The position numbers were made by a program, and so were the translations under genes. This document shows positions 19,576-28,017 of a DNA stretch of 64,000 bases, in pieces (positions within the stretch are counted from its first letter, which is position 1; each line of letters starts with the position of its first letter). The notes below the pieces were generated by a model that worked only from the letters and a program-made list of their open reading frames with translations, was not told where the DNA came from and searched no databases. The stretch is from Alphaproteobacteria bacterium (GTDB lineage: Bacteria; Pseudomonadota; Alphaproteobacteria; Rhodospirillales; Rhodospirillaceae), in contig WLXB01000004.1 of the NCBI GenBank assembly GCA_012103295.1, positions 17,112 to 81,111 on the forward strand, given 5' to 3'.

Positions 19576-21180
19576 ATGAGTTCTCGCCAATCTCTTCTGC
19601 GCGCCTTCGCCACCGTAAGCGGCATGACCTTGATCAGTCGTGTGACTGGCTTTGTCCGCGATATCTTGATCGCCGGCGTGCTCGGAGCTGGTCTAGCGGC
19701 TGACGCATTCCTGATCGCCTTTCAGTTTCCGAACTTGTTTCGCCGTCTCTTTGCCGAGGGTGCATTCTCTGCCGGTTTTGTGCCCATCTTCTCGGAGATA
19801 CTGGAAAAAGAAGGGCGGGACAAAGCGCTCCGGTTCGCAGAACAGTCTTTTGCCGTTCTCGCGACCGTCCTGTTTCTATTCGTTTTGGTAATGATGATCG
19901 CAATGCCCATCGCTTTGTTTGCGATCGCACCGGGCTTTAGCAATATTCCCGGCCAAATGGAGCGCGCGACAGAGCTAGCGCGGATTGCCTTTCCTTACCT
20001 ATTTTTTATCTCGTTGGTTTCACTACAATCCGGTGTGCTCAATGCCCTCGATCGTTTTGCCGCGGCGGCTGCCACGCCAATTCTACTAAACTTAACCTTA
20101 ATCACCGCCGTGTTGTTTGCATTGTCTTCGGGCATGGATGCATCAATCGCTCTGGCCTGGGGCGTTGCGTTGGCGGGTGTCATTCAATTCGCGTGGTTGG
20201 CGTGGCGGGTGCGAGTTGCAGGCATGCCTCTTGGGCTTATCCGTCCACGTTTATCACCACGGGTGAGACAGCTACTCAAGCGAATCCTTCCAGTCGTGTT
20301 CGGCGCTAGTTTGTATCAGCTCAATCTTCTCGTTGATAAAATTATCGCGACCCTAGTCTCTGTTGGCGCAGTGTCATGGCTCTATTTCGCAGACCGTGTG
20401 AACCAATTGCCGCTCGGCGTTATTGGGGTGGGCATCGGAGTTGCCCTGTTGCCCATGCTGTCTCGCTCTATTCAAAGTGACAATCCGGAAGAGGCACTCC
20501 GAGCTCAGAATCGGGCGATTGAGATCAGTCTCGTTCTCACACTACCGGCCGCCGTCGGGCTATTGGTCTTGGCGCATCCCATTGCTGCTGCCTTGTATGA
20601 GCGCGGGGCCTTCACCGTTGCAGACCGTCAAGCTGTTGGTGCAGCGCTTGCAGCTTTTGCCGCCGGGCTGCCGGCCTATGTCGTGATCAAGGCACTCGCG
20701 CCGGGGTTCTTCGGTCGCCAGGATACAGCGACGCCGGTCAAAATTTCAGCGGCGGCGATGGTCGTCAATATCGCGCTTAACCTCATCCTTATGCGGTCGC
20801 TTGGTCATGTCGGCATCGCCTTGGCAACAGCGATCTCTGCATGGCTGAACGCTGGTTTGCTGGGCTTTGTATTGGTTAGGCGCGGTCATCTCGTTGCTGA
20901 TGCGCGACTGACCAAACGGTTGCCCCGCATTTGTCTGGCCAGCGTGGTAATGGGGGTAACGGTATGGATTGGGCTTAGTTTGTTAACCACCGCGTTCGGA
21001 CCTTTATTCGGTGGGTCGGGAACCGCGGCGGGCGCTGAAATGCCGCGTGCCCTCGGTCTTGCCGGTCTCATTGCGCTCGGCTGTGGCGTCTATGGCGGCG
21101 TTCTTCTCGCGACCGGTGGGGCTGCGTTGAGTGACTTTAGAAGCCTTCGCGGTACACCTCCGCCTGGCGAGGCTGGCTAG
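19576..21180 (+). CDS. murJ: Lipid II flippase MurJ
   Basis: Integral membrane protein that flips lipid II for peptidoglycan synthesis. It has 534 residues and about 14 hydrophobic helices. The N-terminus (LLRAFATVSGMTLISRVTGF, then GAGLAADAFLIAFQFPNLFRR and AEGAFSAGFVPIFSE) is characteristic of MurJ/MviN, including the conserved Arg in the first helix and the RRLFAEGAFS loop. It starts with ATG 72 bp after glnD on the same strand. Confidence 0.95.
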   Translation: MSSRQSLLRAFATVSGMTLISRVTGFVRDILIAGVLGAGLAADAFLIAFQFPNLFRRLFAEGAFSAGFVPIFSEILEKEGRDKALRFAEQSFAVLATVLFLFVLVMMIAMPIALFAIAPGFSNIPGQMERATELARIAFPYLFFISLVSLQSGVLNALDRFAAAAATPILLNLTLITAVLFALSSGMDASIALAWGVALAGVIQFAWLAWRVRVAGMPLGLIRPRLSPRVRQLLKRILPVVFGASLYQLNLLVDKIIATLVSVGAVSWLYFADRVNQLPLGVIGVGIGVALLPMLSRSIQSDNPEEALRAQNRAIEISLVLTLPAAVGLLVLAHPIAAALYERGAFTVADRQAVGAALAAFAAGLPAYVVIKALAPGFFGRQDTATPVKISAAAMVVNIALNLILMRSLGHVGIALATAISAWLNAGLLGFVLVRRGHLVADARLTKRLPRICLASVVMGVTVWIGLSLLTTAFGPLFGGSGTAAGAEMPRALGLAGLIALGCGVYGGVLLATGGAALSDFRSLRGTPPPGEAG

Positions 21181-21251
21181 TCAGCTTGACCCTATGAGAG
21201 CGCTGGGCTATCCCCGCGCCTTACCTCACAATCAACCCAACGGCGTGTCTC

Positions 21252-22265
21252 ATGGCGTTTCCCAGCAATCGTATCCTTTCAGGCATTCAACCCACCGGTA
21301 ATCTGCATCTTGGCAATTACTTAGGGGCGATGAAAAACTGGGTGGCCATGCAGAACGACTATGAATGTCTGTTTTGTATTGTCGATTTGCACGCCATTAC
21401 GGTTTGGCCCGATCTCGGTGATATCGCCCAGTCATCAAGGGAAGTAGCCGCTGGCATGATTGCATCGGGTATCGACCCTGAACAAAGCGCACTCTTTATT
21501 CAAAGTCATGTACCGGCTCACGCTCAACTGGCGTGGGTTTTTAACTGCGTCGCACGTTTGGGCTGGCTTAACCGAATGACCCAGTTCAAAGACAAGGCCG
21601 GGAAAAATAAAGAAAAAGCTTCATCGGGCCTTATGGTTTATCCCAATCTCATGGCGGCTGATATTTTGGCTTACAAGGCAAGCCATGTGCCGACAGGTGA
21701 AGATCAGAAGCAGCATCTGGAGTTGGCGCGCGACATCGCGCAAAAGTTTAACGTCGATACGGGCAAAGATGTTTTCCCACTGCCTAAGCCAGTCATTCAG
21801 GGGCCCGGAACACGCGTCATGAGCTTGCGTGATGGCCAGCGTAAAATGTCCAAATCTGATGTGTCCGATATGACGCGGATCAACCTGACAGATACCGCAG
21901 ACGCCATCGCCGATAAGATTAAGCGGGCGAAGACCGATCCCGAGCCGCTCCCGGACTCAGCGGCGGGCCTAGCGGAGCGCCCTGAGGCGTCCAACCTCAT
22001 CAATATTTATGCGGCGTTGGCTGATAAGTCCGTTGATGATGTTGTGGCCGACTTTGCTGGCCAGGGCTTCGGGGCATTCAAACCCAAGCTGGCTGAACTT
22101 GCAGTGTCTATTCTTAGTCCTATCGCAAACCGTATGACTGAACTTCTGTCAGACCCGGCCGAACTTGATCGCTTGCTTGCTCGAGGGGCTGATAAGGCCA
22201 ACGACCTTGCAAACCCAGTGTTGACTGAAGCCTATGAAGCCATAGGGTTCTCACAACGGGGTTAA
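21252..22265 (+). CDS. trpS: Tryptophanyl-tRNA synthetase
   Basis: Class I aminoacyl-tRNA synthetase charging tRNA-Trp. The 337-residue product carries the HIGH-equivalent [15 protein letters not shown] near the N-terminus and KMSKS in [11 protein letters not shown]. The insert [16 protein letters not shown] and the trailing [18 protein letters not shown] match bacterial TrpS. It follows murJ by 71 bp on the same strand. Nothing unusual is visible. Confidence 0.96.
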   Translation: MAFPSNRILSGIQPTGNLHLGNYLGAMKNWVAMQNDYECLFCIVDLHAITVWPDLGDIAQSSREVAAGMIASGIDPEQSALFIQSHVPAHAQLAWVFNCVARLGWLNRMTQFKDKAGKNKEKASSGLMVYPNLMAADILAYKASHVPTGEDQKQHLELARDIAQKFNVDTGKDVFPLPKPVIQGPGTRVMSLRDGQRKMSKSDVSDMTRINLTDTADAIADKIKRAKTDPEPLPDSAAGLAERPEASNLINIYAALADKSVDDVVADFAGQGFGAFKPKLAELAVSILSPIANRMTELLSDPAELDRLLARGADKANDLANPVLTEAYEAIGFSQRG

Positions 22266-22269
22266 GGCC

Positions 22270-22863
22270 TCAGATCACCTCGCACGCTTGGTCGAAATCA
22301 AAGCGCGGCGAACGAGGATGCACCTCTTTATCGTCGCCATAACCGACGTTGCACAGAAAGTTAACTTTGAACCGGCCGTCTGGGAAAAAGGTCGCATTGA
22401 CCATATCAACATCGAAACCAGACATTGGTCCGCAGTCGAGGCCAAGAGCGCGTGCCGCCATCATGAAATAGGCACCCTGCAAGGTGCCATTCCGAAAGGC
22501 TGTCTCGGTCACCAAATCGTCATTGCCCGTAAACCAAACCTTTGCATCGGTATGGGGAAACAGTTCCGGCAAATGCTCATAGAATTTCATGTCATGCGCG
22601 ATAATGGCGGTAACCGGTGCCGACATGGTTTTCGCCAGGTTGCCTCCAGAGAGAGCGGGCTTTAATTTTTCTCTACCCTCTGGCGTGGCAACAAAGACGA
22701 AACGCGCCGGAGAACAGTTGGCCGACGTCGGCGCCATTTTCATTAGACCAAATATTTTGTGAAGCGTGTCGTCGCTGACGGGTTCCGGGTGCCAGCTATT
22801 CTGTGTTCTGGCGTCACGAAACAAAAGGTCGAGTCCGGTACTGTCTATAGCGGTGCGAGGCAT
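22270..22863 (-). CDS. RutE-like malonic semialdehyde reductase / nitroreductase
   Basis: A 197-residue FMN-dependent nitroreductase-family protein, the same length as E. coli RutE, with the blocks LLFRDARTQNSWHPEPVSDD, KMAPTSANCSPARFVFV and ALGLDCGPMSGFD that distinguish the RutE/HadB subgroup. RutE reduces malonic semialdehyde during pyrimidine degradation. No other rut genes are in the window, so the role here is uncertain. The frame extends to 22983, but ATG at 22863 (MPRTAIDSTGLDLLF) fits the family; a longer form would overlap the divergent deacetylase gene. Confidence 0.85.
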   Translation of the reverse strand: MPRTAIDSTGLDLLFRDARTQNSWHPEPVSDDTLHKIFGLMKMAPTSANCSPARFVFVATPEGREKLKPALSGGNLAKTMSAPVTAIIAHDMKFYEHLPELFPHTDAKVWFTGNDDLVTETAFRNGTLQGAYFMMAARALGLDCGPMSGFDVDMVNATFFPDGRFKVNFLCNVGYGDDKEVHPRSPRFDFDQACEVI

Positions 22864-22900
22864 AGCGCGTCCTTTTCGTCTATCTGGTAGAATAGCTATT

Positions 22901-23965
22901 ATGAAACTTCTGCTTATCAGACTTTGTTTTGCAACGGCACTGTTTACCGTCGGGATAGTACCTGTGGCGCTAGCATCCGACACGGCGGTGATTCTGATGT
23001 ATCACCGTTTTGGTGAGAGCCACCTGCCGACGACTAACACAACTGTGGCCCAGCTTGAGGATCACATCGCAGCCTTACAAGACGGTGGCTATACAGTTGT
23101 GCCTCTCGCTGATGTGGTGTCGGCGCTCAATGGTGAACACAATCTGCCGCCTCGGGCGATTGCCATTACAGTTGATGACGCCTATCGATCCTTTCTCACG
23201 ACGGGTTGGCCGCGCTTCAAGGCTGCTGGATTTCCAGTGACTCTTTTCGTGGCGACCGAAGGCGTAGACGCAGGGTACAGCGATACGTTGACGTGGAATG
23301 AAATTCTGACTCTGCAACGGGACGGTGTCGTGATTGGCGCACATAGCCACAATCACAGTCACTTCCCCTCGTTGAGTGCGGCCACCGTTGCACAAGACCT
23401 AGCCGAAATGTCCGCGGCCTTCGAGCGGGCGCTGGGTGATGTTCCCGATGTTTTCGCGTACCCGTATGGCGAGGCTGGTCGTGCTGATATGACAGCGGTT
23501 CGGAACGCCGGATTCGTCGCTGGGTTTGGTCAGCATTCAGGGGCTGTTGGGCCACTGGCAGATCGATTTTATCTCCCGCGCTTTGCTCTCAACGAACAAT
23601 TCGGACGCTTGGAACGGTTTCGCCTGATTATCGAAACGCTGCCGTTGCCTGTGGTGTCGATCTCTCCCGTCGATCCTGTGCTTCAATCCAATCCACCTGC
23701 CATCACGATTGAGCTTACAGATTCACTGCCCAATCTGGAGAACGTGACCTGCTTTGGCCCGTCTGGAGAGCAACTCAACGTGGTGGCTGGCACCAACACG
23801 GTCTCAGTAAACCCCACGTCTTCGTTTCCTGCCGGTCGTGCGCGTTTGAACTGCACCCTGCGATCCGTAGATCGCCTTACCCAGGGGCGGTGGTATTGGT
23901 ACGGGTGGCAGATGATCGCGGAGTTTGAGTCGGAAGGTATAGCCGTTCACCCGAGATACCGCTGA
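22901..23965 (+). CDS. Secreted polysaccharide deacetylase (NodB domain)
   Basis: A 354-residue exported protein. Residues 1-26 form a signal peptide ending VALASD. A NodB-homology domain follows: ILMYHRFGES, the metal/catalytic pair in AITVDDAYRSF (D92, D93), the H-x3-H-type metal ligands in IGAHSHNHSHF, and FAYPYGEAGRADM. Such enzymes remove acetyl groups from envelope or surface polysaccharides (peptidoglycan, PNAG or chitin-type). The C-terminal ~110 residues form an extra beta-rich domain with two Cys. ATG at 22901 is used; the open frame to 22766 lies antisense to the nitroreductase gene. Confidence 0.88.
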   Translation: MKLLLIRLCFATALFTVGIVPVALASDTAVILMYHRFGESHLPTTNTTVAQLEDHIAALQDGGYTVVPLADVVSALNGEHNLPPRAIAITVDDAYRSFLTTGWPRFKAAGFPVTLFVATEGVDAGYSDTLTWNEILTLQRDGVVIGAHSHNHSHFPSLSAATVAQDLAEMSAAFERALGDVPDVFAYPYGEAGRADMTAVRNAGFVAGFGQHSGAVGPLADRFYLPRFALNEQFGRLERFRLIIETLPLPVVSISPVDPVLQSNPPAITIELTDSLPNLENVTCFGPSGEQLNVVAGTNTVSVNPTSSFPAGRARLNCTLRSVDRLTQGRWYWYGWQMIAEFESEGIAVHPRYR

Positions 23966-23991
23966 GTAGAGAAACGACAAGGTCTTACGTC

Positions 23992-25020
23992 TTAGTTTGC
24001 TTCAGCCAATTGAGTCATGACGTCTGGTGCGGCCAAGGTTGCCTTGTCGAGAGGCCGGAGATTGTTGACCCGTATAATAGCTCGTAAAGATTCGACGTAG
24101 GCCTCACCGCGTTCTGAGTAACGCGTTAAAGTTTCAGCCAAGACCCACCCGTCCAAGTCATTCCCTGCGTCCAGCGTCACAGCCCGTTGTTCGCGGAACG
24201 TGGCGTAGGCCCAATGGGTGTTTAGGTTCTTGGCATAAGCCTGCACAGATTGCAGTGGCGCCTCAAAAGCGCGAACGGCGTAGGCTTGGCCCTCTCGCTG
24301 TTCTGTTGGCACAATTCCCGCATCTTCGTTCCATACCCATTGTCCGAACAGAGCGTTGCCTTCGCGTGCAAACCGTGACGTTCCCCACGCACTTTCTTCG
24401 ACAGCCTGAGCAAGGGCGAGCGCTACAGGAATAGGGGCGACCCGCGCTTCGAGGACGTCGAACAATTCAGCTAGGCTAACATCTTTTTCTGCTCGGTTTA
24501 TGCCATAGCGTGTCGCAAGGCCATCAATCCACACGCCATCGTCTTCACTTAGGCTCACATTCTCGCTGTCAACTTTAAGAGTTGTGGCGATGGCTAGCAG
24601 CCGTCGGCGATCGGCTGCAATCTCTTCGTTGGCCGTCAATATCAAAGGGAGGACTGATCGAAAAAACAAGCGCTTGCGACGGTCGACGGCTCGAATGTCT
24701 TTCAGCCCTTCCGGCATAGCCGAAACAATAAGCCGCGGAACCGCTTGCCCCTCATTGCGAATACCATCAAGGGAGTAGCCAAACCGAACAAAGGTTTCTT
24801 CCAGTGTATCGATCACCAAATCATCACCGGCAATGACAATACGGCCATCACCACGGGTGCGTGTCGTGTCCGTAATTTGTAACGCGGCAAGAAACAGAAT
24901 CAGCGCGACGAACACCATTTCCGCTTCAAGTGGTCGACGGCGCGCCTGGGCGTAAAGCGCGTGAAGAGCGCCAATGATCGCAAGGCCGACAGATTTAAGG
25001 AAAGTCATAGCGCGCAGCAA
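23992..25020 (-). CDS. Bax-like endo-beta-N-acetylglucosaminidase domain protein
   Basis: A 342-residue membrane-anchored protein. One transmembrane segment lies at about 35-52 (MVFVALILFLAALQI), and the C-terminal half is a glucosaminidase (LYZ2-type) domain, with VALALAQAVEESAWGTSRFA containing the putative catalytic Glu, followed by GNALFGQWVWNEDAGIVP and YAKNLNTHWAYATFR. This layout matches E. coli Bax. It probably acts on peptidoglycan in the periplasm. A second Met five codons in (25008) could be the start. It is convergent with the deacetylase gene. Confidence 0.85.
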   Translation of the reverse strand: MLRAMTFLKSVGLAIIGALHALYAQARRRPLEAEMVFVALILFLAALQITDTTRTRGDGRIVIAGDDLVIDTLEETFVRFGYSLDGIRNEGQAVPRLIVSAMPEGLKDIRAVDRRKRLFFRSVLPLILTANEEIAADRRRLLAIATTLKVDSENVSLSEDDGVWIDGLATRYGINRAEKDVSLAELFDVLEARVAPIPVALALAQAVEESAWGTSRFAREGNALFGQWVWNEDAGIVPTEQREGQAYAVRAFEAPLQSVQAYAKNLNTHWAYATFREQRAVTLDAGNDLDGWVLAETLTRYSERGEAYVESLRAIIRVNNLRPLDKATLAAPDVMTQLAEAN

Positions 25021-25055
25021 CGAGCGGCTCCAAACGTAGTGCAGAGTCGCCTAGT

Positions 25056-25622
25056 TTACACGACCGCTTCGACTTGCGTTACTTCTGGAACGTAGTGGCG
25101 CAGCATATTTTCGATCCCTGACTTCAAAGTCATAGTCGAACTGGGACAGCCAGCGCAGGCACCGCGCATGTGCAAGTAAACTGTACCACCTTTAAATCCC
25201 TTGTAGATGATGTCTCCACCATCTTGGGCCACGGCTGGTCGCACCCGAGTTTCAATCAGTTCTTTGATTTGGTCGATAACGTCTGGGTCTGCATCATCGT
25301 CGGCGAACGTGTCGCTTTCATCTGTGCTGCCTGCACCGTCTAGCATCAAGGGCTGACCAGATGTGTAGTGATCCATAATTGCGCCAAGGACCAGCGGTTT
25401 GATCACCTGCCAATCCATGTCGTCTGTTTTGGTTACGGTTACAAAATCGGTGCCAAAGAAAACCCCAGTCACACCGTCCAATTCAAAGAGACGCCGTGCA
25501 AGAGGGGACTGCTGCGCATCTTCTGCTGTCGTAAAGTCAGCGACTCCACTATCCATGACCGGTCGGCCAGGCAGAAATTTGAGGGTTGCCGGATTAGGGG
25601 TCGGCTCGGTTTGAATAAACAT
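25056..25622 (-). CDS. NifU-like Fe-S cluster carrier (Nfu)
   Basis: A 188-residue Nfu protein. The N-terminal Nfu_N domain starts with MFIQTEPTPNPATLKFLPG, and the C-terminal NifU domain has the cluster-binding CxxC in GACAGCPSSTMTLKSGIEN. A short acidic linker joins the two. Nfu delivers 4Fe-4S clusters to client enzymes in the cytoplasm. It lies downstream of uspA on the same strand, an arrangement that recurs near trpS and murJ in related bacteria. Confidence 0.94.
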   Translation of the reverse strand: MFIQTEPTPNPATLKFLPGRPVMDSGVADFTTAEDAQQSPLARRLFELDGVTGVFFGTDFVTVTKTDDMDWQVIKPLVLGAIMDHYTSGQPLMLDGAGSTDESDTFADDDADPDVIDQIKELIETRVRPAVAQDGGDIIYKGFKGGTVYLHMRGACAGCPSSTMTLKSGIENMLRHYVPEVTQVEAVV

Positions 25623-25726
25623 TGGAAATGTCCTGGTCGGATTTAAGGGGCCTGCCCGTTAATTAGGACTAAAACGGTCCAGTCTCAAGGGTGAAGGTGG
25701 TGTGAGCGTAAGACTAGGCCTAGAAA

Positions 25727-26218
25727 TTAGGTCAAAGCGTCGATTTCTTCGTTGGTTAAGTTTCCCGGCACGATGGTGACCGGCAATGTGATTTTACCGG
25801 CTAAACGGCCAGAAAGAGCGGTAACCAAGGGGCCGGGGCCTTCGTCTCCGGCGCTAGCACCAAGGACCAATACTGAGATATCCACCTGCTCTTCTACAAC
25901 AGCAAGAAGCTGTGCGTTGGTGTCGCCCTCGCGTAGATACAGGGTTGGCATTCGCCCTGTTTGCCGCTGTACGTCGGCGGCAACGCGTTGGAGCAATTTT
26001 TCGGCTTCAGAGCGTGCTTCTGTTTCCATGAGATCAGCGATCGAGGCAAAGTGATGAAAATCCGATGGCTCGACGGCGTGAAAAAGAGCGACGTTACCGT
26101 TCGTATGTAGTGCTCGCCGGCAGGCAAAGCGGAGCGCGGCGCTCAGTTCTGCTGACGCATCAACAACAAGTAGAAACGTGCGTGGGTGTTCCAGACTTTC
26201 CTGTTCTTGATCAGTCAT
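25727..26218 (-). CDS. Universal stress protein (UspA family)
   Basis: A 163-residue single-domain Usp fold. The N-terminal strand is TFLLVVDASAELSAALRFACRRA, and the C-terminal nucleotide-binding segment LVLGASAGDEGPGPLVTALSG resembles the G-2x-G-9x-G(S/T) pattern but departs from the strict ATP-binding form, so nucleotide binding is uncertain. It lies 104 bp upstream of nfu and 9 bp downstream of the Alph_Pro_TM gene, on the same strand. Confidence 0.88.
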   Translation of the reverse strand: MTDQEQESLEHPRTFLLVVDASAELSAALRFACRRALHTNGNVALFHAVEPSDFHHFASIADLMETEARSEAEKLLQRVAADVQRQTGRMPTLYLREGDTNAQLLAVVEEQVDISVLVLGASAGDEGPGPLVTALSGRLAGKITLPVTIVPGNLTNEEIDALT

Positions 26219-26227
26219 GATCTGCCC

Positions 26228-26977
26228 CTAGGTCCGCCTGAAGGCCGCTTCTGCCGCCCAACCAGCTAGCACAGCGATTACAATGGCGAATAGTCCGTAG
26301 ATTGGTGCCAAATTGTGGGCGAAGTCGTAGACCTCTGCGCCGATACCTGTTTTTGAAATGATCAGAGGAACAAACTCGCCGCTGACAACGTCACCGTTTC
26401 TGAACAAATAGATACCGACTTCATAAGCCCCTGTCGGAACATTGGCCGGAAAATGAAGTTCAGCCCTAAACAATCTATTGGCAAGTAGCGATACCTTTCC
26501 GTTTTCTGGGCTGTAAAGGCCGCGCTCCGTATTCAATCGAATCAGCGCGTCCCCATAAGTTTGTCGAGTTTCTTCTGGTTGGTTGGGTTCGACAAACTTC
26601 AATTTAAGATTCTCAACACCGATCTCATAAAGTGCGCGTATTCGCTCCGACGTAAACTCCGCAATGTCGCGATTGCTTGCGACATTATAGAAAGACGGCA
26701 CGTCTCTCATCGCAATTGCTTCCGAATTAGCCCATATCGGACCAAAGCGATTTTTGCGCCGAATGGTGACATCCGTTGCCGGGCCGCGAACAACAATAAC
26801 AACATCGCCAGGACCATCGGTTGCGCCAAACAGCAATACGTCAGTGCCGGTAAAGCCTGTGGTGATGGCGACCAGATGGTTCGAGAGGTCCGCGACTAGG
26901 GGAACACTCTGTGCGGTTGCGGGCCGTGCGATACCAAAGGCAACAACAAAGGCCATGAGGATGAGCCCTGTTTTCAT
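26228..26977 (-). CDS. TIGR02186 / Alph_Pro_TM family membrane protein
   Basis: A 249-residue protein with an N-terminal signal peptide (residues 1-22, ending ATAQS), a periplasmic beta-rich region starting PLVADLSNHLVAITTGFTGTDVLLFGA, and a single C-terminal helix (about 226-245, YGLFAIVIAVLAGWAAEAAF). This is the layout of the alphaproteobacterial conserved family often found beside TauE/SafE permeases. Its start overlaps the stop of the permease gene at 26974 by 4 bp, so the two are translationally coupled and probably function together. Biochemical role unknown. Confidence 0.82.
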   Translation of the reverse strand: MKTGLILMAFVVAFGIARPATAQSVPLVADLSNHLVAITTGFTGTDVLLFGATDGPGDVVIVVRGPATDVTIRRKNRFGPIWANSEAIAMRDVPSFYNVASNRDIAEFTSERIRALYEIGVENLKLKFVEPNQPEETRQTYGDALIRLNTERGLYSPENGKVSLLANRLFRAELHFPANVPTGAYEVGIYLFRNGDVVSGEFVPLIISKTGIGAEVYDFAHNLAPIYGLFAIVIAVLAGWAAEAAFRRT

Positions 26978-27906
26978 TCGCCGAAGCCACCAAACGAAAA
27001 GGGCTCGCTGGGCGTAACAACCAAATCAAAGGCGAGCTTCAGACAAACCCCAAGGACGATGAGCGCCAGTAAGATCCTCAACTGTTCGCCGCGCAGTTTG
27101 GCGCCCATCCGTGCACCGATTTGCGCACCGACCACGCCGCCTATCAGCAGAATCAACGCGAGCACGACGTCGACTGTTTGATTCACCGTCGCCTGTAGAA
27201 ACGTCGTGTTGGCGGTGACAAAGATGATTTGAAACAGCGACGTTCCAATCACCACTTGAGTGGGCATACCGAGGAGGTAGATCATCGCTGGCACCATGAC
27301 GAAGCCGCCACCGACTCCCATGATGGCTGCGAGAATGCCGACGATAAACCCAATCCCGAGGGGAAGCAAAGCTGAAATATAGAGCTTCGATTTACGAAAA
27401 CGCATCTTGAACGGCAGGCCATGCATCCAGGTATGTCTGCCTGGGCCGCGTGCGGAGCGTGGCGAGCGACCAGTGGGAGCGGCTCGTTGCCGCACGATCG
27501 CTTTGGCGCTTTCGTAAAACATCAGCCCGCCGATTACGCCTAGAAAGACAACGTAACTCAGCGAAATCACGAGTTCGATTTGACCAAGACCACGTAAGAC
27601 AGAGAACAAGGCCACACCAAAAGTGGAGCCGATGAAGCCGCCGACGGTCAGGACGGCCCCCATCCGTAGGTCAACGTTGCCGCGCCGCCAATGGGCGAGA
27701 ACACCGGACACAGAACTAGCAACGATCTGATTGGCTTCCGTGCCAACGGCGACAGCAGGCGGTACACCGATAAAGAAGAGCAAGGGGGTCATAAGGAACC
27801 CACCGCCAACGCCAAATAGGCCAGACAACAAGCCGACGACCCCACCCATACCCAGAATGAGGAAAATGTTCACCGACATCTCGGCGATGGGGAGGTAGAT
27901 CTGCAT
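26974..27906 (-). CDS. TauE/SafE (TSUP) family permease
   Basis: A 310-residue inner-membrane protein with about 8 hydrophobic helices and the two repeated Gly-rich family motifs, GLFGVGGGFLMTPLLFFIGV near the N-terminus and AAIMGVGGGFVMVPAMIYLLG in the second half. TSUP proteins export sulfite, sulfoacetate or other sulfur/organic anions; the substrate cannot be told here. A charged loop rich in Arg and Pro (about 145-165) separates the halves. It is coupled by a 4-bp overlap to the Alph_Pro_TM gene, a pairing known in Alphaproteobacteria. Confidence 0.9.
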   Translation of the reverse strand: MQIYLPIAEMSVNIFLILGMGGVVGLLSGLFGVGGGFLMTPLLFFIGVPPAVAVGTEANQIVASSVSGVLAHWRRGNVDLRMGAVLTVGGFIGSTFGVALFSVLRGLGQIELVISLSYVVFLGVIGGLMFYESAKAIVRQRAAPTGRSPRSARGPGRHTWMHGLPFKMRFRKSKLYISALLPLGIGFIVGILAAIMGVGGGFVMVPAMIYLLGMPTQVVIGTSLFQIIFVTANTTFLQATVNQTVDVVLALILLIGGVVGAQIGARMGAKLRGEQLRILLALIVLGVCLKLAFDLVVTPSEPFSFGGFGE

Positions 27907-28017
27907 GCCGGTAAGCCGGCTCCTCCAGGCGAAAAAAGTGAATTGGTATAAGGCTTTGTACGGCTCGGGCCGCAGGTGATCAAGGGAAAAGCCTGTGGAA
28001 CGCCTTGTAACGTCCGT

